Below, one piece after another: positions 26,101-33,800 of a DNA stretch of 64,000 nucleotides. The stretch is from an uncultured Methanobrevibacter sp. GTDB taxonomy: Archaea > Methanobacteriota > Methanobacteria > Methanobacteriales > Methanobacteriaceae. Each line of letters opens with the position of its first letter. Position 1 is the first letter of the stretch. Both the position numbers and the translations under genes were made by a program. Location: assembly GCF_900314615.1 (NCBI RefSeq), contig NZ_OMWA01000005.1, forward strand, positions 62,001 through 126,000. Reading direction: 5' to 3'. The notes beneath the pieces are model-generated. The model saw nothing but the letters and a program-made list of their open reading frames with translations, was not told the DNA's origin and made no database searches.

Positions 26101-27047
26101 TTTTTACCGGTTATATAAATAGCTCCAGCACGACCTAAATTGGTAGCAGAATTTGAGGTAAAAGAACAGTTATCAACAGTTAATTCATCAACTGAACAGG
26201 ATATTGCCCCGGCTAATGTATATGCTTCATTTGAAGTGAAAGTACAATTTTTTATTAAAGTACCCGCACCACTACTTGAAATATGAATTGCCCCACCATC
26301 AGAGGATGAAGCTTTATTATTCTTAAATACGGAATTTGTAATTTTTAAATTGGCAACATTATTTCTAAGTCTTATAGCTCCACCGCCCAAAGAAGTTGCA
26401 GTATTGCCGTCAAAAGTACAGTTTGTTATGTTAACAATATTATCATAACTGTATCCTAGTGACAATGCTGCAGCGGTAGGTGCCTTATTGTTTAAAAAGG
26501 TACAGTTTTGAATCAGCAGTGTGGATCCAGGCTTCACACCATAAAACTCTACAGCACCAAAACCTTGATTCTGATTACCTGAATTACTGTAAGCATTTGC
26601 AAATATGATATTCTTTAATACAACTGCACCTGCTGTACCTGAATGGTCATGGCCATCATAACCAATTGCAAATATTCTTGCCAGATTGTTTCCGTCAATT
26701 GTATATCCATGTCCGTCTATTGTTATTGCCTTTGTAAAGCTTATTCCATTAACATAAGCGGAATCACTAGACGTATAAGTATAATTCATTTTCAAATCGA
26801 TTGTAGCTGAATTATCCCCATTTATTTTTTCATTCAACTGCGTAAATGATCCTCCACCCGTCTTTAAAATATCTTCTCCAGATATCGAGCTGAGTGATAA
26901 ATCATTACTTGCTCCAACAACTTCCTCATCGGAAGTCGCCAATGTCTTATTTGTATCATCCGCATGAACATCGGCAGCTGAAACTGCAGATATTGAGCAA
27001 ATAATACATAATAATAAGCATATTATTAAAATCTCTCGTTTATTCAT
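11106..27047 (-). CDS. Giant adhesin-like surface protein ALP2 (5,313 aa)
   Basis: A complete 15.9-kb gene. It has a signal peptide (residues 1-25, ending near VSAAD) and an N-cap domain to ~110. A parallel beta-helix with GGAI/GGAV turns runs from about 110 to 2250, interrupted at about 790-1000 by a linker domain shared with ALP1. Residues about 1060-2010 contain four copies of a ~273-aa supermodule marked by GAALCRE and AGAALAWL. From about 2330 to 5260 come some thirty Ig-like domains of the Big_3 type, each with a YxGDxxY-type strand and an N-G-x-A turn. The C-terminus has a short linker, LSEYATGNP, one membrane helix and the basic tail RRFKK, so the protein should be membrane-anchored and project through the pseudomurein wall. 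GGAGAG upstream supports the ATG. Family role: adhesion (inferred). No frameshift was seen. Confidence 0.93.
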   Translation of the reverse strand: MNKREILIICLLLCIICSISAVSAADVHADDTNKTLATSDEEVVGASNDLSLSSISGEDILKTGGGSFTQLNEKINGDNSATIDLKMNYTYTSSDSAYVNGISFTKAITIDGHGYTIDGNNLARIFAIGYDGHDHSGTAGAVVLKNIIFANAYSNSGNQNQGFGAVEFYGVKPGSTLLIQNCTFLNNKAPTAAALSLGYSYDNIVNITNCTFDGNTATSLGGGAIRLRNNVANLKITNSVFKNNKASSSDGGAIHISSSGAGTLIKNCTFTSNEAYTLAGAISCSVDELTVDNCSFTSNSATNLGRAGAIYITGKKALINNSRFTDNSATYNSNVYGGGAIEVGSASVNSVINNCTFIGNHAQKGHGGAITSQNSVNLTINNSKFESNYAGSGGALFFESPTDLMMFNNTFKSNYVVGQFGGAIHFNTKTTNVHLLNSSFISNHATYGSNGRGGAIRFDSGNDNSFNYFYIYNVDFIDNHALQEGGAFSHNQRGKYFYFENCTFINCTTTATKSDVWGGGMYFNAIDSKLKNITFINCSSQKGGSLAIKWSTNTIFENITIINSSAGLVGGAVAVWDSNSVFANATIINSSAEGNGGAIYWGYMYGSSRPTGGNMYNVTIINSTSSANGGAIYWLESRGTLRLINIINASAQNGGGMYISGENIDIYDSNITNSTSTYDGGALYFNTNYHKVTNCTFEGCNATRYGGAVYVGSYIYIYFYDSTFNDSYAYNGGAFYYAGSVGTIVSIHNSTFTNNIASHNGGAIYYVVVDDTGSDDTVIYRDYNNFDDEGDISAGRTTLTMKSSAGSTYVKRIDDCYFKGNEDYILAMTASSATDTVLGTVIVSRPKDPNGHDFTLVINITKDDALVTQIILDSYQDYVDYFRTAGFVVSTRVNLTRDTEYNVTVGFEDSAYLYKEAKSSFRTADTFERGDFKILQRLIDEAISGNKTVNLTRDYIFTAVEDWGGKVQDPDDWCMNITDTITINGNGYSIDALAYARIFNITGENVIINDVRLINGNTSGIYNDNIVHTGKTKAYGDGIQKGGAIFWAGKNGVINNSVVSNNFAEYGGGIYFNSTATDCNVTNNIFSTNNATKNGGAIECNASNMRLYNTTFQLNRAENGAALCREASATNGSGRNNTFISNHATIAGAALAWMKAENIYIDTYKFKDNTAEFSGGAIYVGIGSTNCTVFNSTFVGNNVTSLSEGHGGAIEWYADTGRILNSTFTNNNAYTGGAIYVGKDPNKDDAGHINITNSGFIGNNAITLGGAIDLVASSVAVNNSYFRENTAENGGAIFAGGTGDNNYVYSAVFMYNNATVRGGAVNWNSTAGRIEKSNFTGNLAEHGGAVYIGGSSPNSRIENVIFKQNNATRNGGAIDWNATGGQLYNTQFISNYAGEYGAALCRESGATGGSGKNNTFKYNHADIAGAALAWLNVTGIHINDYKFYYNTANASGAAIFIGNGSDNSGINGSVFVGNNITNETGGHGGAIDIVADNTNVTNSNFTNNNAFYGGAIFVGSKSGNTHIADTTFRDNTAEVDGGAINLQASGVTLNGTKFVWNVAHRNGGGIYVGGVGTTNKIYNSNFTSNVAYNNGGAVYWRAYAGHIEYTNFTLNSAINGGAIYLNGVSNNTNITHAIFTDNNALGNGGAIDCNSTKMNLTYTLFESNYAGAYGAALCREQGATNGSGHHNEFKYNHAGIAGAALAWLNVKNITIDYYNFTGNYADEMGGAIYASVGSDNFTINHCNFKDNNVTNAAAGHGGAIDIDSDNNKIINSNFTNNNAYDGGAIHVGSASGHTNITDVTFKKNNAFHDGGAINLEASGVRLNKTKFYNNTAGNNGGAVYVGGVGTTNVVFDSDFESNKAGNRGGAVDWLAQKGEIKYTNFTDNEAVYGGALYLNGASSGSELSHLIFKDNFASKNGGAIDCNATLVNLTHTKFVTNTAEFGAALCREKGATGGFGENNTFVKNHATKSGAALAWLGVSNIHINNYTFTNNTADYSGGAIYVGPGSDNCIVDNCSFDENYISNAIEGRGGAIDWIGNNGTVMNTTFNKCISINAGAIYVDDKSDNMTIKNVSFTECNSLTNGGALVLRGNNVTILDSNFTSCSARDCGGAIAGFTSDNANITNIHFKYNVVGIRIDPQGVPYGEGGAIYWENSKNITVKDSSFESNEAHLSGGSISADNCNDSLIYNIITHDETAFRNGGSIAWVNSDNVTINKATFNDSGANYKGGTLYLSNINATVKNSLINYTWASWDRGGGMYVDGNVTIDTVKFNDTHVDEDNASAIYFNSGISRVINSTFTNSFNSIGIAKGANVTLTRNNLTADDPNKSLPYLEDNSTLGVEKTKYSIWNDGDLYLERNNFDYLIFNNGIIHTQTYMDILANDTWNVTWNSTFTFFANITDDNNNSIISVKNLKTWNNESMGGYFNMSYNQFKTNTYYQANFIIYGSDIGLAKCTNRSGTINVKMPIKIELTHTGDPDGDRVVITATITPKYTSNYTLSGKVHFKMGTAEYDADVLNGVAKWLVATAEWNLNNLAEGTHKVTATYDEDDHHLGAQNETSFLTNLRNSWLIVHINSVAYGENATVTITTNSNGTVRFNLHGKDKIIVVPTIKKGENYVGEFNLTKENYTTVGIHSAGVVLEANEYYAFNMNQTSFEIYCLNTTIHATPTTSIKVGQVETITVQLNESARGFVELSLSNGDSYYQKVNSTGGAQFNIVGLPNGTYRGTVTYLGDDIFNGNHTDILFIVSETDDYNITVKVNNVKLGGNATIYVVLPMGVSENLTVYVNNTKYENVTVNNGLAILNVNNTVLNAPGQYVVNVTYPGDSVYALNYNNGTKFNVLATDDWTLKLNVEAHQYGQNTIFTVTLPIDVEGKKLNLTIDGLNHTVTINDDGVGTLTLNNISGGLHTVTANYTGDSRYVTKTNSTNFLVEKAASTTTITQDVNGDVKATVTTNATGTVTFFVNGRNYTVDLVNNVALLDKNNLTIGNNSIVAIYNGDINFTSSKGFKNITIAKNTALVNASATNETYGVPTEITVKVPKAQTGYVTITVNDTLVNVTVKIVNGEAKFNATGLGVGKYIVNVTYLGDETYDVATNHTYFNITKNSNLVVDVIGQNVTVKENPSFVVNITDDFSGKVNITIGGVSYYDDDVKSLIGIDKLPAGTYMANATFYGDSNYGNKSVEVEFKVSRVTPTINVTIDDVTYPTKSIAVVNVSDYANGTINITVDGKVFNGTVTNGVATIDLKGLSAGVKDALVNFTASDDDKYNFNATENVKFHIVKAKSTIVITQENQNVIATVTPGATGNVTFYINGKKYSKEVDNGRAILENVLLNGNNTVVAIYSGDANFTSAFNATNNTVGLKDALVNVSATTVVYGNDSVITVKVPKVQKGYVRVVVNGTDIDVVLEIKDGIATFNATDLKAGRYKVNVTYLGDGTYGIKENSTYFNISKANLTASVIAQNVTVNENISFIVSVLNDFNGNVSIEVDGKIYNGTVKTFIEMEQLLKGAKQATVTFYGDNNYNIKVIEPTFTVSAVEPTINVTITDTTYPNNATATVKVSGKANGTIEIKVGDKTYTKEITNGLTVIELDGLNAGLKEANVTFTSSDDYNLNANASYKFFIKKAQSHIEINVTPSGLSAGGDAKINITVSCTGKPVVYIDDQIINDKELENNRIIIDKTKLTVGKHTVVVYYPGDNNYESSSESYTFTVDKHEAMVNVTVKDTPYNEMAQITVEVPIAQTGYVTITVANKNYTTKIDKGVAVFNVTGLDVDKYTVNVTYEGDENYTVQTNDTTFNVTQINLKPTVLAVNVTDAMNSTFIIVVPNDYKGQVTITVDGETYSGNVNSIIQMGKLTVGEKEAHVVFADDKNYKGTELDVTFNVTKAEKQLPVTTVVNSTTVVVTVPENVTGNVTVVLPNGTNKTVIIDNGSVTITLENMTPGVNNITVIYTDGNNTVTTNATITVPKYDTQMNVTVTEAKAGGNATVTVEVPINATGTIIVTLDGKTYTTDNITGGKAIITIENLTAGDKTLIVEYSGDSNYSANYTLSNFTVSPGKVEPDMNVVDLGNGTVVIVVGDNATGNVTVKVGDNIYNATVINGTAIVNINNETPGIHDIEVIYSGDGNHTNATANATVTTPKYDSDVDVTVTELENGTVVVNVEVPTNATGNVTVNVGGKEYVTEVKEDGKATVYVDNIAPGNHTVAVEYSGDDNYSGNYTISNFTKEAGKSDVEPVVIDQGNGTVVIVVGDNATGNVTVKVGNNTYNATVINGTAIVNIGNETPGVHEVEVIYSGDDTHTNATETANITAPKYDTGINVTVGEAKEGEPFTITVEVPQNATGDVIVNVGGQNYTGTIENGKAVVTVENVSAGNHTIAVEYIGDDNYNGNYSVSKVTVEPAKVTPDVRVIDQGNGTVVVVVGDNATGNVTIKVGDKEYNATVVNGTAVVTLDNITPGEQNITVVYSGDDTHNATTANATVVGPKYDAPVDVNVTKDGQTATITVTVPENATGNVTVTIDGHEYPGTIENGKAVVTVDNLTPGDKTVIVEYSGDDNYASNYTISNFTIDQPKVDSDVKVIDQGNGTIVVVVGDNATGNVTVTVDGQNYTAEVINGTAVVTLDNVTPGTHDIEVIYSGDDTHSNATANATIDVSKRSTPISIDVENIKVGDKAVIKVNVAKDCDGNVTIEIDGKKYTEIVTDGVATFEIEGLTAGNKSVFAVYNGDAKYEENYTSEQFDVGKVDSKLTVSIKDIRVGENITITVEVPSDATGQVLIDIDGVGYYLNVTDGKGTAEIPHLTAGSYNVTLTYTGDDKYLSSSNATTVKVSKLESFVIPIAHNIYVGENENIRLLVPSDATGNVTVVIDGEAFNFNLDTGVLGAVYSEGAKYNVAISGGNGELVISGLPKGEYTVSVMYNGDEKYLPAVNTTIFTVSKATTPMDVVDQGNGTIVVTVPENATGNVTVTVDNVTYTSEVVDGKAVITLENTTPGKHDITVEYSGDNNYASNSTQLVADIPKYATPISVEVEDINVGDVEIVTVTLPEKATGKVTIEINGKEYTTDVENGKAIFEVPDLAFGNKTVAVKYSGDDSYNDNYTTGQFVVSKVPSSISAVGKDITVGKDEVITVTVPSDATGKVLITIDGVGYYGEITNGKAKIIIPELPAGKYSATVTYEGDDKYLESTAPVSFTVNKVKAPVRAEADDINEGEDATVIVHVPSDATGTVTITIDGKQYTAEVDNGVAVFVIPGLTRGDHNIVAFYSGDDKYDANDNITDIEVLYSQPDVPDNNGSEGKHAGAGVMLSEYATGNPILVLLLLLMIGSTQIRRFKK
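12240..14940 (-). repeat. Two-domain Ig-like repeat in ALP2 (period 507-513 bp)
   Basis: Pairs of Ig-like domains recur as a unit. One domain begins with a QGNGTVV-type strand and the other with a KYD-type strand. The landmark encoding QGNGTVV occurs at about 13333, 13840, 14353 and 14866, giving steps of 507, 513 and 513 bp (169-171 aa). A further related copy lies at 12247. The units are more alike here than in the rest of the Ig region, which suggests recent tandem duplication. Confidence 0.75.
20950..23850 (-). repeat. Beta-helix supermodule in ALP2, four copies of ~273 aa
   Basis: The stretch encoding AGAALAWL recurs with landmarks at 23593, 22762, 21943 and 21127, spaced 831, 819 and 816 bp (277, 273 and 272 aa). 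Each supermodule contains about ten helix coils in the same order. A fifth copy occurs in ALP1 (landmark at 388). Boundaries are approximate. Confidence 0.75.
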
Positions 27048-27146
27048 ACATTCATCTCTCCATTAATCGATGTAATATTTATTTTACACCAATTATTTTT
27101 CGAAAGTTGATATGTATTTTAGAAAAAGAAATTATATAAGTATTAC
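27048..27146 (-). promoter_or_regulatory. Promoter and ribosome binding site of ALP2
   Basis: A TATA-like element (CTTATATAA, 27132-27140) reads leftward ~85 nt upstream of the ATG, the same spacing as at ALP1. A GGAGAG site lies ~10 nt upstream of the ATG. The predicted leader is about 60 nt. Confidence 0.45.
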
Positions 27147-27267
27147 TATTTTAAAAAAATTTGAAAAATATAAAATTTTATTCATAATTTAGAAAAAATT
27201 ATAAATTTTATTCAAAAATAAATTTTTAATAAAAACATAACTGTAATAAAAAAAATAATTATTAAAA

Positions 27268-27300
27268 AATATTCAATGATAATAAATCATTCTGAATATT
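27268..27300 (-). terminator. Long hairpin, possible terminator or RNA element
   Basis: AATATTCA pairs with TGAATATT, and inside it ATGAT pairs with ATCAT around a 5-nt loop, with a 2-nt bulge. That makes a 13-bp stem. Reading leftward it is followed by T-rich DNA, consistent with a terminator, but it lies ~580 nt beyond the ALP3 stop. A separate transcript or a long 3' UTR would be needed. Confidence 0.35.
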
Positions 27301-27646
27301 TATATAAAAAAATATACTAATAGTATACAATATTAAAAATTGAATGAAATAATTAAATGAGAACCAATATTAATAGAAAATAATAGACAAATTACAGAGT
27401 TACAGAAAAAAATATACAGTATATATTGCCCTTTTTCATTACAACCATTTAAATCAATTAAAATCTGTAATTTATCCAAAATTAGGTAAAAATTAAGAAA
27501 ATAAACATATATTCCATCACTCCAATTTAATGATGAAAAATAAGCTATTTAAAACATATAAATATGAAATAAAGACCATTTTAAAGAAATAATGAAAATT
27601 ATATTGTAAATTTATACAATAACTTAAAGTAAATTATTTTTTAATA

Positions 27647-27823
27647 TTGGCTAAAATTTTTTTACAACTACAATATCCAAGATGGTTAGAAGTCAAGTGT
27701 CCATCTGTCGATCAAACTACACTCCTCCAAATTGAATCACAAAATAGAACAAAAGATGCTTCAAAAAAAACTGAGCAAATATTTAAAAAAATGGAAATAT
27801 TGAAATCAATAAATAATCACTGA
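27647..27823 (+). pseudogene. Unidentified 58-codon ORF, probably a gene fragment
   Basis: Rightward open frame with only a TTG start and no ribosome binding site. The product contains PRWLEVKCPSVDQ and a charged, probably helical C-terminus (KKTEQIFKKMEIL). It is less AT-rich and more protein-like than the surrounding spacer. No family was recognised. It may be the decayed end of a lost gene; a chance ORF cannot be excluded. Confidence 0.25.
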
Positions 27824-27875
27824 ATTTATTAAACATAATTTCCATTGAAAAATATATTGTATACAAAAATGTAAA

Positions 27876-30800
27876 CTATTTTCGATATCTCCTTGGCCTA
27901 ATTAGCCCAATCAGAGCACAAATCAACAGTATAATCCAAACAGGATTACCAGTTGCATAATCTGACAAGTTAACCCACTCTGAAGAGAGTTTACCATAAG
28001 ATTTACCCTCATGTGTTGCACCAGACCCCTTATCAAAATCAACATTTATCATGAATGATTCTGATACCTCATCATATTTATCGTCACCTGAATATGAAAC
28101 GAAAATGCTGTAGTCACCATATTTTAAACCTGAAAGTTCAAATACCGCTTTTCCATTTTTAACAGCTTTTGTGTAAACCTTACCATCAATCTCAATTGTT
28201 ACAGTGCCTTCAGCATCACTAGGAAGAGTTACAGTGAATTTTTTACCGTCGAAATCGATGTTGTCTTCAGTGAGCTTGATTTTCACTTTGGATACTTTAA
28301 AGGATCCTTCACTCTCATCAGGCAAGTATTTATCATCACCAGAATAGTAAATGCCAAATTTATATTTTCCCGCCTTGAGTTTAGGAATTGTGAATGTCAC
28401 TTCACCATTTCTTAAAGATTTGGTGTATGATTTGCCGTTTATAATGATTGTTACATCTCCTGTTGCATCTTCAGGATATTTGATATTGATTATTTCATCA
28501 TCCCCCACCTTGATATCTGAAATAATGATAGAAACATCACCAACATCCGCCCTAACATGGAATACTGCACTTGTATTAACACTTGTGTAATTTTCATTGC
28601 CTTTATAGACTGCAAATGCATTATGAGCGCCTAAAGGCAAATTAATCAGATTCCATGTTGCCTTACCATCATAGTTTAATGTATTTCCTAAAGCTAAAAC
28701 ATCAGTGGTTTTGACACCATCCTCCAATGGAATCTCAATTGTTAACCCATCAACAGTGATTAATACAGTTCCAGGAGCATTGACAGTAACATTCAATACT
28801 TCAATTTCGCCTTCTTTAATGTCAACTACTTCAATTTTAATTTCAGGTGTTAATTTTGCTACATTGAAACATGCATGTGTTGAATTTGGCTTGTATTTAT
28901 TGTCTCCGCTGAATGTTACATCAACATCGTAGTCTCCTCCCGCAAGACTATCGTATTCAAATACTATCTGCCCATCATAAACCGGAAGATCATTGTATGT
29001 TTCACCACAGACTGTAACGTTTACAGTCCCGTTGCTGTCTTTTGGAGCTTTAACTGTTATAACAATAGCTTCACCGTAAGTGATGTCTTTAACGTCGATT
29101 TCAATTGGAGAATCTCTCTGTATAACAGTTACATTTTCACATGTGAAATTGTTATCCGAACTATTTAAGTCTTTTTCAAGAGCCCCAACAGATACTGTAT
29201 TTTTAACTTCTCCTGCAGATATTGCTTTAACGGTTAATGTTAAAGTAGCACTGGTTGAAGAGTTTAAGTTACCGACATACCATACTCCTTCATTTTCGCT
29301 GTAATATCCGTATTCTGTATCAGCTGATATGAATTTGAGTGATTTTGAAAGTTTTTCAGAGACTTTTACATTTGTTGCATTACCTAAACCTGCATTATAA
29401 ACCACAATTGTGTATGTGATCTCCTCATCCACATAAACTTCTCTTGCATTTGCTGATTTGACAATATTAAGGTCAACTCCAGGATATATTTCAAAGGAAG
29501 TCCTGTTTGCGGATTTAAAGTAGTTGTTTGTTTCAGGATAGTCTAATTCAACCTCATATACTCCGAAGTCAAGTTCAGGAATTTCAAATTCAGCACAGCC
29601 GCTTTCATTGACTTTAACTTCATAAGTTTTGCCGTTTAAGTTGATTGAAATTGTATTGGCCTCATTTTCAGGAACTTTTATAATCATTTTTCCTTTTTCG
29701 CCGTAAGTGTAGTTTTCAATTGTTGGAATTATGAATGAAGCGATTTTCATAACTTTAAATGTTGTTGAGTTAATTGCCGGGAAGAAATCTTCACTGCCAG
29801 TGTATTTAACTGTCACATTATATGTTCCGCAATGCAAACTGGTTAAGACAATTTGAGGGGTTTTGCCATCCTCTAAAGTGAAATTGCCTATTTCAGCACC
29901 ATTCAGCAATACTGTAACGTTTCCAGAAGGTACTGTTTCATTTTGCCTGTCAACAATACTGATGACAAATGATTCATTTTCAAGATAGTACATATCAGTA
30001 GCCGGAATAATTGCATAAGCTAATTTTTTGGATGTTGAATTTTCAATTCCAGTGTAATAATTATCATCCGGATGGAATACTAATTCATATAATTTATCGG
30101 AACTTGAAGCATATTTAAATCTGGCCATACCTGAAATATTTGTTTTGACTGTTTTGCCGGTGAGAAGATTGTTCTGCCTGTCATAAATATAAAATGTTAT
30201 GTCCTGATAATCCTCATACTGTGTTTGATAAATATTATCATAATCGCCAGGTTTTACGTCGTCTGCAAGTACAACAGGAACTCTACGTTCACTGCCAGTG
30301 TTTGTAACACCGTCAATACCTAAGTAAGTCACATTGGTAAGGCCGATTGTTCCGTCATTCCATATTGCATTGACTAAATTGTCATTACCCCTAAGTGTTG
30401 CTACAACATCAATTGTTTGATTATTATTAGTTTTTGTTACGTTTAAGACTAAATCCTGAGAATCCGCCTTGTTGTTGAGCAATACGGAGTCGATAATTTC
30501 AAGATTATTTTTTGCAAGATAAATAGCTGAACCTTTACTTGCAACATTTCCTGTCAGTATGCAGTCTGTTAAAATTTCATTTGACTGGGATTTCCAGTAT
30601 ATTGCTCCACCCTGTTTTGCTGAGTTATTAGTGAAGTTAGCACCGTTAAATGTAGTGTAGAGATTGTCTCTTAAAAATACTGCTCCACCCAGTTTTTCTG
30701 CATTATTTTTAATGAAATTACAGTCAGTAATAGAACCTATATCACCAGTCCATGATACAGCTCCACCGGATCCACCCAATACTTTATTTCCGTCACTGTC

Positions 30801-33800
30801 AATATATTTATGAACTCCTCTTGCATCTTCATCAACAAGACCTAAAGCTTTGTTATCTGTGAAATTGCATGATTTTACTGTACCGTTGTGACCGTACCAG
30901 AATACTGCACCACCATTTCTCAAAGCAGTGTTGTTGATTAAGTTTGAATTGGAAAGTCTACCGTTGACGGCTCCTTCCTGGAAGTCAACAGCTCCGCCGT
31001 TAAGTCCTGCAAAGTTATTTTCAAACAGTCCGTTGTCGATAGCTACATTGTTGCAGTGGCCTTCACCTCCGTCATCGCTTCCTTTTAAGAATACTGCACC
31101 ACCTGAGTAAGCAGCACGGTTGTCTTTGAATTTTGAACCATTGATGATTCCGTTTTGGCCAACCCAAAGGACTGCTCCACCGTCACCGCCGCCGTTGGCA
31201 TCAGTAATATTGCCCAGAGCAGTGTTGTTTGTGAAAGTGGAATCTTTGATTGTACCGTCAATTCCACTCCAGTATATACCCCCACCGGATCTTTTTGCAA
31301 CATTATTTACAAATGTTGAGTTGTCCACAATACCGTGTCTGGCTCCATGATACCAGTCAATAGCACCACCATTATATCCTGCTATGTTATTTGCGAAGTA
31401 TGAACTTCTAAATGTTGTATTGTCGCATTTTTCATCTTCACTTCCCTGCAGGAATACTGCTCCACCACGTTTAGCTGCAGTATTATTTACGAAATTGGAA
31501 TAGATAACGTTACCCAGTGCCCCGGACCACATTACAGCTCCGCCGTCACCTCCGTATGTGACGTCACCTAAAACGCTTGTAGCGTTGGCTATACCTAAAG
31601 CTTTGTTGCTGTAGAATTTTGAATATTTTATTGTACCGTTGTGACCGTTCCAGAATATTGCTCCTGCTGAACGTTTAGCAGTGTTGTTAATGAAAGTGGC
31701 ATTTTCCACTAAACCATCTTCAGCACCTGCATGCCAGTCAATAGCTCCACCATTTGTTCCTGCAACGTTATCTGCAAAGTAAACGTTTCTGAATGTAGTA
31801 TTTTTATTTCCGTGATCGCACGGTTCAATATATACCGCCCCACCACGGCCACCAACATCATAATCAGGGTTTTTAACAGCTTCATTGTCAGTGAATCTGC
31901 AGTCATCCACAAGACCGTTCAGACCTGCCCAGAATATTGCGCCTCCGTCACCGACATTTCCATAGGAACCTGGATTTAGACCTTTTGCAGTGTTGTTTGT
32001 GAAATTGGAACCTATAATCTCACCGTCATGACCTCTCCAGTATACTGCACCACCATTGGCGTTAGCTGTGTTGTTTTCAAATGTGGAATTGAATATGTTA
32101 CCGTTATGTGCGCCTTCATGCCAGTCAACAGCACCACCGTTGGTTCCAGCTAAATTGTTTGCAAATTCACAGAAACTGAATGTTGAGTCAGTACAGTTTC
32201 CAGCATCACTTCCCTGAAGGTAAACTGCTCCACCACGTCTTGCTGCAGAGTTTTTTTCGAATTTACAGTTGTCAACAAGACCTTTAGCACCAGTCCACTG
32301 TACGGCACCACCGTTACCGCCGTATGTTAAATCACCATAGGAATCTTTATATTCAACAATACCTAATGCAGTGTTGTTTTTAAAAGTGGAATCTTTTATT
32401 GTACCGTTTGTTCCAAACCAGAATACCGCACCTGCAGATCTGTTAGCGACGTTGTTTTCAAATGTTGAGTTGATAATGGCCCCATCATGAGCTCCACGGT
32501 TAAAGTCAACTGCACCTCCGTTAATTCCTGCAGTGTTGTTTGTGAATTTATCATTTGCAAATGTGGTGAAACTGTTGTCTCTTAAAAATACTGCACCCCC
32601 TAATCTTCGAGCAGTGTTGTCTGTGAATGTGGAATCATTTATTTTACCAATATCCCCAATCCAGGATATAGCTCCGCCAGAACCTCCTAAAATAGGATTT
32701 CCGTACTCATCGACATATTTATGCACTCCTCTCGCATCACTGTCAACAAGACCCAATGCCTCATTTTCGATGAATGTTGTGTTGAACACTGTACCATTGT
32801 GTCCGTACCAGAATAATGCTCCACCATTTCTAAGTGCAGTGTTGTTGATAAATACTGAATTTGACAGTTTACCGTTGGTAGCTCCCTGCTGGAAGTCAAC
32901 AGCACCACCGTTTAAACCTGCTCTGTTGTTTTTAAATACACCATGGTCTACAAATACATCATTACAGTGAACATCAGTTCCGTTGTCTGATCCTTTAAGG
33001 TATATTGCACCACCGGAGTATGCAGCTGTGTTGTTTTCGAAATATACCCTGTCGATGAAACCTTCAGGACCTACCCAGAGGACAGCTCCACCGTCTCCAC
33101 CGCCGTTTGCATCTGTAATATCACCTGTAGCAGTGTTGTTTATGAAAGTACTGTTTCTGATTGTACCGTTTATACCGCTCCAGTATATACCACCACCTGA
33201 TCTGTGAGCAGTGTTGTTTATGAAAGTGGAATTTTCCACACAACCGTTTGCAGCACCTCTAAACCAGTCTACAGCACCACCATTGTATCCTGCAGTGTTA
33301 TTTATGAAAAGGGAATTATAGAATGCTGTATCGTGACCGTTACCTACATCACTACCCTGCAGATATACTGCTCCACCACGACCACCGGATTTGGTAGCAT
33401 TGTTGTATTGAGCATAGTTGTTTATAAATGTACAGTTGTCTACAATACCCTGTGCACCTGTCCACATTACAGCTCCACCGTAACCACCATAGGTAACATT
33501 ACCATAGGAATCTGTGTAATTGACAATACCTAAAGCAGTGTTGTTGATGAAAACTGAATCTTTGATTGTACCGTTTGTACCGAACCAGAATACTGCACCT
33601 GCAGACCTGTTAGCTTTATTATTTACGAATGTTGAATTGAAGATAACCTCATCGTGAGCTCCACGGTTGAAATCAATAGCTCCACCATTGATTCCCGCAG
33701 TGTTATTGATGAAGTGAGTGAAGTCAAATGTGATTTTGGAGTTTTCACGCATGAAGATTGCTCCACCAAGTCTAGGAGAAGTATTGTTTATGAAATAGGT

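Larger units (their letters stand above)
27048..27875. other. AT-rich spacer between ALP2 and ALP3 (828 bp)
   Basis: It contains the ALP2 promoter, a strong hairpin at 27268-27300 and a less AT-rich ORF fragment at 27647-27823. The remainder is low-complexity A/T sequence in which no gene is visible. Confidence 0.5.
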
